From assembly GCF_900143645.1 (NCBI RefSeq), contig NZ_FRFD01000004.1:439284-503283 (forward strand): a DNA stretch of 64,000 nt. Reading direction: 5' to 3'. Below are positions 59,872-64,000 of this stretch, one piece after another. The translations under genes and the position numbers were made by a program. The notes beneath the pieces were generated by a model. The model did no database searches. It was not told the origin of the DNA and saw nothing but the letters and a program-made list of their open reading frames with translations. This DNA is from Anaerocolumna xylanovorans DSM 12503. Its GTDB lineage: Bacteria > Bacillota > Clostridia > Lachnospirales > Lachnospiraceae. The stretch's first letter is position 1; every line of letters starts with the position of its first letter.

Positions 59872-60822
59872 ATGCGGGATTTACAACAGACGGTAAATGC
59901 AATAAAAGAAAATATTGAAAAAGTACTTGTAGGAAAATCAGACATTATAGACCTTGTGGTGACGGCGCTCTTAGCAAACGGCCATATACTTCTTGAGGAT
60001 GTTCCCGGTACAGGAAAGACAATGCTTGCAAAGTCCCTGGCAAAATCTTTAAAGGCTGACTTTAAACGTATTCAATTTACACCGGATCTCCTTCCTTCTG
60101 ACATCACAGGGATTAACTACTATAATCAGAAAGAGGGAGATTTTATCTTCCGGGAAGGCCCGGTGCTTACAAACATTCTATTAGCGGATGAAATCAACAG
60201 GGCAACACCCAGAACCCAGTCAAGCCTTTTGGAATGTATGGAGGAAAGGCAGCTTACAATTGATGGAAAGACCTATATATTAAAGAAGCCCTTCCTTGTA
60301 ATTGCTACCCAGAATCCTATTGAAACAGCCGGCACTTTTCCTTTGCCGGAAGCTCAGCTGGACAGATTCTTAATGCAGCTGTCTATGGGATCCCCCACCT
60401 TAGAAGACGAGGTATTTTTATTAAACCGTTTTATCAAAGCTTCCCCTCTTGAAAATCTTATGCCTGTCTGTACCGGGGAAGAGCTCTTAAAAATGCAGGA
60501 GGATATTAAAGATATCTATGTTCATCCCTCCTTAATGGAATATATGGTATCAATTGTGCAAAAAACAAGAAACCATAATGACATCGCGCTGGGCGTAAGT
60601 CCCAGAGGAAGTCTTTCCTTCTTAAGGACTGCACAAGCCTACAGCGCTATAAAAGGCTTTCAATATGTGATTCCGGAACATATCCGTTATATTGCTCCTT
60701 TCGTTCTTTCTCACCGCCTGATGCTAAAGACCTCTTTCCAAAGAATTGACGCTTCCAGAGATATTCTTTCAAGTATTTTAGAGGATATCCCCGTACCTAC
60801 CGAAAACTTTTCAGGGAAGTAG
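59872..60822 (+). CDS. MoxR-family AAA+ ATPase
   Basis: 316 residues from ATG 59872 (AAAAGGAG seven bases upstream). Walker A LLEDVPGTGKTMLAKSL near 39, Walker B ILLADEINRATPRTQSSLLECM near 101, sensor VIATQNPIETAGTFPLPEAQLDRF near 140. MoxR ATPases act as chaperones that help activate partner proteins, often VWA- or DUF58-containing. First gene of the MoxR-DUF58-DUF4129 operon. Confidence 0.93.
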   Translation: MRDLQQTVNAIKENIEKVLVGKSDIIDLVVTALLANGHILLEDVPGTGKTMLAKSLAKSLKADFKRIQFTPDLLPSDITGINYYNQKEGDFIFREGPVLTNILLADEINRATPRTQSSLLECMEERQLTIDGKTYILKKPFLVIATQNPIETAGTFPLPEAQLDRFLMQLSMGSPTLEDEVFLLNRFIKASPLENLMPVCTGEELLKMQEDIKDIYVHPSLMEYMVSIVQKTRNHNDIALGVSPRGSLSFLRTAQAYSAIKGFQYVIPEHIRYIAPFVLSHRLMLKTSFQRIDASRDILSSILEDIPVPTENFSGK

Positions 60823-60897
60823 TTTGAAAAATGTGATACATTTTTCAACTACGTATTCAGGAATATCAAATCAACGGTTCGATATTCACGAAAGGAG
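60822..60897 (+). repeat. Family B RBS-carrying repeat between the moxR-like and DUF58 genes
   Basis: GTTTGAAAAATG/CATTTTTCAAC hairpin, TACGTATTCAGGA, hairpin ATATCAAATC/GGTTCGATAT (imperfect), TCACGAAAGGAG, TTGTC, ATG. It begins at the moxR-like stop codon, inside an operon and on the plus strand, so orientation follows the gene rather than the chromosome. Confidence 0.85.
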
Positions 60898-60902
60898 TTG
60901 TC

Positions 60903-62018
60903 ATGAGTCTGCTTGCCGCTGTTTTAGGCGCTTTTCTTCTATACCTGTTTCAAAAATACCTTTACCAAAAATGGTGGGCTAAAAACTTGTCCATAGAGTT
61001 AACCTTCAATAAGGATACAGCTGTAGAAGGAAATTCTCTTACACTTGTAGAAACGGTGACAAATCGTAAATTACTGCCGCTTCCCTTATTGAAGGTTAAA
61101 TTTAGAACTTCCAAATATCTTGAATTTCCAGGGATGGAAAATGCAACCGTTACGGATAATTATTACCGCAGCGATGTTATATCCCTTATGATGTATCAAA
61201 AGTTTACCAGACAGCTTCCCTTTCAATGCAAACACAGGGGATATTTCACTGTCGACAGAACAGACATTATCTGTTCTAACCTCTTTCTTTCATCAGAAAT
61301 GGTTATGGACTATCCCCAACACCTGACTCTTTATGTATATCCTAAAACCGTTGCTGCACTGCCCTTTGAACAGGTATTTAAAACAATGCTTGGTACTGTC
61401 CTTACAAAGCGTTTCACAAATGAAGACCCTTTTGAGTTCAGAAGTATAAGAGAATACCAGCCCTATGATGCCCTAAAATCTGTTAACTGGAAAGCCTCCT
61501 CAAAAACAGGTGAACTGAAAGTAAACGCCTATAACTATACCTCCTCTTTTCAGGTAAAACTTTTATTAAATCTTGAACGGGAAACCGCATTAAGACAGGA
61601 AGACCTAGAGGAAGAGAGCATACGCCTGGCAAGCACTTTATCCGAGAAATTCCTGGCACAGGGTATTCCGGTATCACTTCTGACCAATTGTAAGAACATC
61701 TCCGGAGAGGTCAATGAGGTCATACAGGCTGGTTCCGGTATCCATCATCTGGATTCCATTAACAAATCATTAAGCCTGCTTGATACTTCAAATTCAGCCC
61801 TGCCCTTTGTCTCCTGTCTTGGAGATGAATGTATGACAGTAAAAAATGAATACATTATTTTTCTTTCTACCTATCAGAAAGAGGATTTTCAAAAGCTTTT
61901 ATGTGATATGACGTCAAGAAAAATAGATTTCTTCTGGATTCTTCCTATCAACAAGGATGTTATTGTAACCGTCAAAGAGGAATTAAAATCAAAGACTATT
62001 ATCTGGATGACAGCTTAG
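60903..62018 (+). CDS. DUF58 domain protein
   Basis: 371 residues. One N-terminal hydrophobic helix (LLAAVLGAFLLYLF), a beta domain (VEGNSLTLVETVTNR, PLPLLKVKF), then the DUF58 motif EYQPYDALKSVNWKASSKTGELKVNAY near 190 and a VWA-like C-terminal domain. Known members work with MoxR ATPases and membrane DUF4129/transglutaminase proteins at the envelope. The ribosome site is provided by the repeat before it. Confidence 0.9.
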   Translation: MSLLAAVLGAFLLYLFQKYLYQKWWAKNLSIELTFNKDTAVEGNSLTLVETVTNRKLLPLPLLKVKFRTSKYLEFPGMENATVTDNYYRSDVISLMMYQKFTRQLPFQCKHRGYFTVDRTDIICSNLFLSSEMVMDYPQHLTLYVYPKTVAALPFEQVFKTMLGTVLTKRFTNEDPFEFRSIREYQPYDALKSVNWKASSKTGELKVNAYNYTSSFQVKLLLNLERETALRQEDLEEESIRLASTLSEKFLAQGIPVSLLTNCKNISGEVNEVIQAGSGIHHLDSINKSLSLLDTSNSALPFVSCLGDECMTVKNEYIIFLSTYQKEDFQKLLCDMTSRKIDFFWILPINKDVIVTVKEELKSKTIIWMTA

Positions 62019-62099
62019 ACACGTTAAAATGCGCAAAAGCGGCGCAGAAATAAGGTGAAGATTGAAAGAAAAATATAAGCATGGAAAGAATGCCGCGAT

Positions 62100-62266
62100 G
62101 GGATTACAATACTGCAGACTAGTCTGCGGGCAGGCCTGCGGTATGCAATGGGTACAAGAGTGAAAGAAAATTTAGAAAAAGAAAGGTTGCCACAATATGA
62201 TTTTTTCACTCCTTTTTATTTGCGGCAGTATCGCAGGCTTGCCTGCAATATACAATGGGTATAAAT
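62100..62266 (+). repeat. Two family A-like repeats before the DUF4129 gene
   Basis: TACTGCAGACTAGTCTGCGG followed by GCAGGCCTGCGGTATGCAATGGGTAC (about 62112-62160), and GGCAGTATCGCAGGC/GCCTGCAATATACAATGGGTA (about 62224-62262). The second runs into the start codon, and no clear AGGAGG remains. 62019-62100 is featureless. Confidence 0.65.
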
Positions 62267-63532
62267 ATGAATAATAGAATCTATCGGGTAACAATCGACA
62301 TTATTAATTTAATTCTCGGTTTCCTCACAATATATGCAATGATGTTTACCATACTGCTGATAACCAAAAGCAATGCTGCGCCCTTCCTTCTTTTTCTGTT
62401 TTCTCTCTCAGGTGCACTGCTTTCTTATTATATTAAACGCTATGCAAAGCATATTTGGGCCTTTTTACTTTTTCATTTTCTTCTTATCCTTATACTAATC
62501 TTTCTTGTTCCTTCAACTATAGGGAAACTTCTATGCGCATTCTTTATGCTTGCTGTTACTATTTACAGCCTGGTAAAAAGACTAAGGGAAGAAGAAATGG
62601 CAAGAAAAAATGTAACTCCATCCTTATTGCTGGTTTTTGCCCTTTTGTATGTGATAAACTACCAGCTGCGATTCCCGGAGCTAACTCACCTTCTCTTTGG
62701 GCTGACAGTCACATTTATACTGCTTTTTTTCATTAACAGTTACCTTATAAACTTTGAGCATTATTTCAGCCTGCAGCAGGAAACCAGTAATGTTCCCCTA
62801 AAACAAATAAAAACAGTTAACCATACCATAATTATTTTCTTTTTAGGCTTGTCTTTTGCCAACATGTTTTTCTTTACCAAATTGCCTTTAAAGGAATTAT
62901 TGCTCTCTATCCAAAAAGGGTTGCTAAAGCTTATTAGAATGGTGCTGTCACTCCTTCCGGAAGCTTCTTCCAAGATAGAGGAAACACAGGAGAACGCTCC
63001 GAAAAAAGTTCCCATTCCCAAACATATTAAGGTTCCCGAAAATACTCCTTCTCCCCTTTGGGAATTTATTCAGAATCTCATAACTACCCTTTTAATTGCA
63101 GCAGTAATCATAGGTACCATTGCACTTATCTCCTATGCTATATATAAGCTTTACCAGGCATTTTATAAGGAAAAACGAAGCCTCTTTAAAGATAATACCG
63201 AATTTATTTCCCCCTTCGATAGAAGAGAAAAAGCAATAAAGAATAAGTCTATTGTCAATAAAAACAGCTTTTTTCGTTTCTGGAATCAGACGAATAGCGA
63301 TAAAATCCGAAGAGCATTCTACAAGGCGGTTCTTTCCAAAAAGGGAAAGCCTCCTAAGGTGTCAGCCACTCCTTGGGAATTATCCAGATATATTCTTTCA
63401 GATAATTCTTCTGCAGATATAGAAGCGGATAAAAAGACAGAAGCTTTAGCCTACTATTACGAAAAAGCCAGATATAATAAAGCAGATTGTACCAAGGAAG
63501 ACATAGAAAATTTCAAGAAGCTTCTCTATTAA
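62267..63532 (+). CDS. DUF4129-domain membrane protein
   Basis: 421 residues from ATG 62267 (ATG 62255, in the repeat, is the alternative). Six or so membrane segments fill residues 1-210, a Pro-rich linker follows (KKVPIPKHIKVPENTPSP), then one more membrane segment near 285 and a cytoplasmic DUF4129 domain (FYKAVLSKKGKPPKVSATPWEL, then ALAYYYEKARYNK). Usual partners of MoxR/DUF58 fuse this domain to a transglutaminase-like domain; none is present here. Last gene of the operon. Confidence 0.8.
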   Translation: MNNRIYRVTIDIINLILGFLTIYAMMFTILLITKSNAAPFLLFLFSLSGALLSYYIKRYAKHIWAFLLFHFLLILILIFLVPSTIGKLLCAFFMLAVTIYSLVKRLREEEMARKNVTPSLLLVFALLYVINYQLRFPELTHLLFGLTVTFILLFFINSYLINFEHYFSLQQETSNVPLKQIKTVNHTIIIFFLGLSFANMFFFTKLPLKELLLSIQKGLLKLIRMVLSLLPEASSKIEETQENAPKKVPIPKHIKVPENTPSPLWEFIQNLITTLLIAAVIIGTIALISYAIYKLYQAFYKEKRSLFKDNTEFISPFDRREKAIKNKSIVNKNSFFRFWNQTNSDKIRRAFYKAVLSKKGKPPKVSATPWELSRYILSDNSSADIEADKKTEALAYYYEKARYNKADCTKEDIENFKKLLY

Positions 63533-63596
63533 GGCCTGCGGCATTTCTGAATAAGCAAATGTAATGGCAAATCCAATTCAAAATAATTGTCATAAT

Positions 63597-63637
63597 AAAA
63601 GGCTTTAACTACCTTATTTCGGTAATTAAAGCCTTTT
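63597..63637. terminator. Terminator between the MoxR operon and the rRNA operon
   Basis: AAAAGGCTTTAA / TTAAAGCCTTTT, extended by TACC/GGTA. T-rich on both exits, so it can end both the DUF4129 gene (plus) and the rRNA transcript (minus). Confidence 0.8.
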
Positions 63638-63704
63638 ATATTTCTATCTTTAGTCCTGCTTGTACTTTCAAAACTACACATTTCCTTGATTTCATCTAAT
63701 TCTA

Positions 63705-64000
63705 GGTCAAGCCCTCGACCTATTAGTATTAGTCAGCTGCATGCATTGCTGCACTTCCACCTCTAACCTATCCACCTGATCGTCTTTCAGGGGTCTTACT
63801 AGCTTATGCTATGGGATATCTCATCTTGAGGGGGGCTTCACGCTTAGATGCCTTCAGCGTTTATCCCTTCCCGACTTGGCTACCCGGCCATGCACTTGGC
63901 AGTGCAACCGGTACACCAGAGGTCAGTCCAACCCGGTCCTCTCGTACTAAGGTCAGCTCCTCTCAAATATCCTACGCCCGCGCCGGATAGGGACCGAACT
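63705..64000 (-). rRNA. 23S ribosomal RNA, 3' end (partial)
   Basis: On the minus strand the sequence ends GTCGAGGGCTTGACC, the normal clostridial 23S 3' end. Upstream it contains conserved domain VI text: AGTTCGGTCCCTATC, the sarcin-ricin loop AGTACGAGAGGACC (plus strand GGTCCTCTCGTACT) and TGGCTACCC-type helices. About 296 nt are in the window. No 5S gene follows in the 170 bp before the DUF4129 gene. Confidence 0.95.

Overview
The window reads as chromosome of an anaerobic, spore-former-type Firmicute, most likely Lachnospiraceae (Clostridium cluster XIVa). Evidence: the era / yqzL-like / recO / glyS / ppdK neighbourhood, dimeric GlyRS, pyruvate phosphate dikinase, an M16C presequence-type peptidase, strong AGGAGG ribosome sites, AT-rich intergenic DNA and no oxygen-using enzymes. 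Family names below are from reading protein motifs; no database was searched.

Layout. 1-8.0 kb: 5' part of coaB, an AraC-type regulator, aroA, an ABM-domain protein, a serine hydrolase, an anti-sigma-like protein, a FlxA-like protein, and a CPBP protease with its TetR regulator. 8.3-15.0 kb: a siroheme operon (hemA-sirC-hemC-cobA/hemD-hemB-hemL). 15.2-23.4 kb: a twelve-gene sulfur operon preceded by a PucR-type regulator (23.7-25.2 kb). It holds an ABC importer of the sulfonate/nitrate type, three thioredoxins, an ASST-like beta-propeller protein, a siroheme sulfite reductase, a TusA-like protein, an E1 enzyme, a ThiS-like sulfur carrier with a C-terminal tail and a JAMM peptidase. The siroheme operon plausibly serves the sulfite reductase, and the carrier/E1/JAMM set plausibly receives the sulfide as a protein thiocarboxylate. 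This is the most interesting system in the window: an apparently oxygen-independent organosulfur-to-protein-thiocarboxylate route.

25.5-36.1 kb is an accessory island: an Sfp-type PPTase and ABC exporter, a graveyard of gene scraps (a ketosynthase piece, a creatininase piece, an IS256 piece and an interrupted gene), GNAT and AraC genes, a DUF6273 scrap, a very AT-rich plus-strand radical-SAM RiPP pair, a condensation-like acyltransferase and a TetR regulator. The RiPP pair is the only plus-strand gene group in the first 48 kb.

36.3-64 kb is mainly core: ppdK, glyS, a lipoprotein, recO, yqzL-like, era, an M16C peptidase, two cell-envelope-response-type proteins, then rightward a lipid-kinase-like gene and vanZ-like, an FeS helicase with a nuclease-like N-terminus, a DUF1292 protein, a UvrD-type helicase, gltX, an aldo/keto reductase, a MoxR/DUF58/DUF4129 operon, and the 3' end of a 23S rRNA gene on the minus strand.

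A second notable layer is a set of dispersed palindromic intergenic repeats. They sit immediately upstream of genes in fixed orientation and repeatedly carry the ribosome-binding site, and twice apparently the start codon (upstream of coaB, the ABM gene, the serine hydrolase, the PucR regulator, glyS, the M16C peptidase, gltX, DUF58 and DUF4129).
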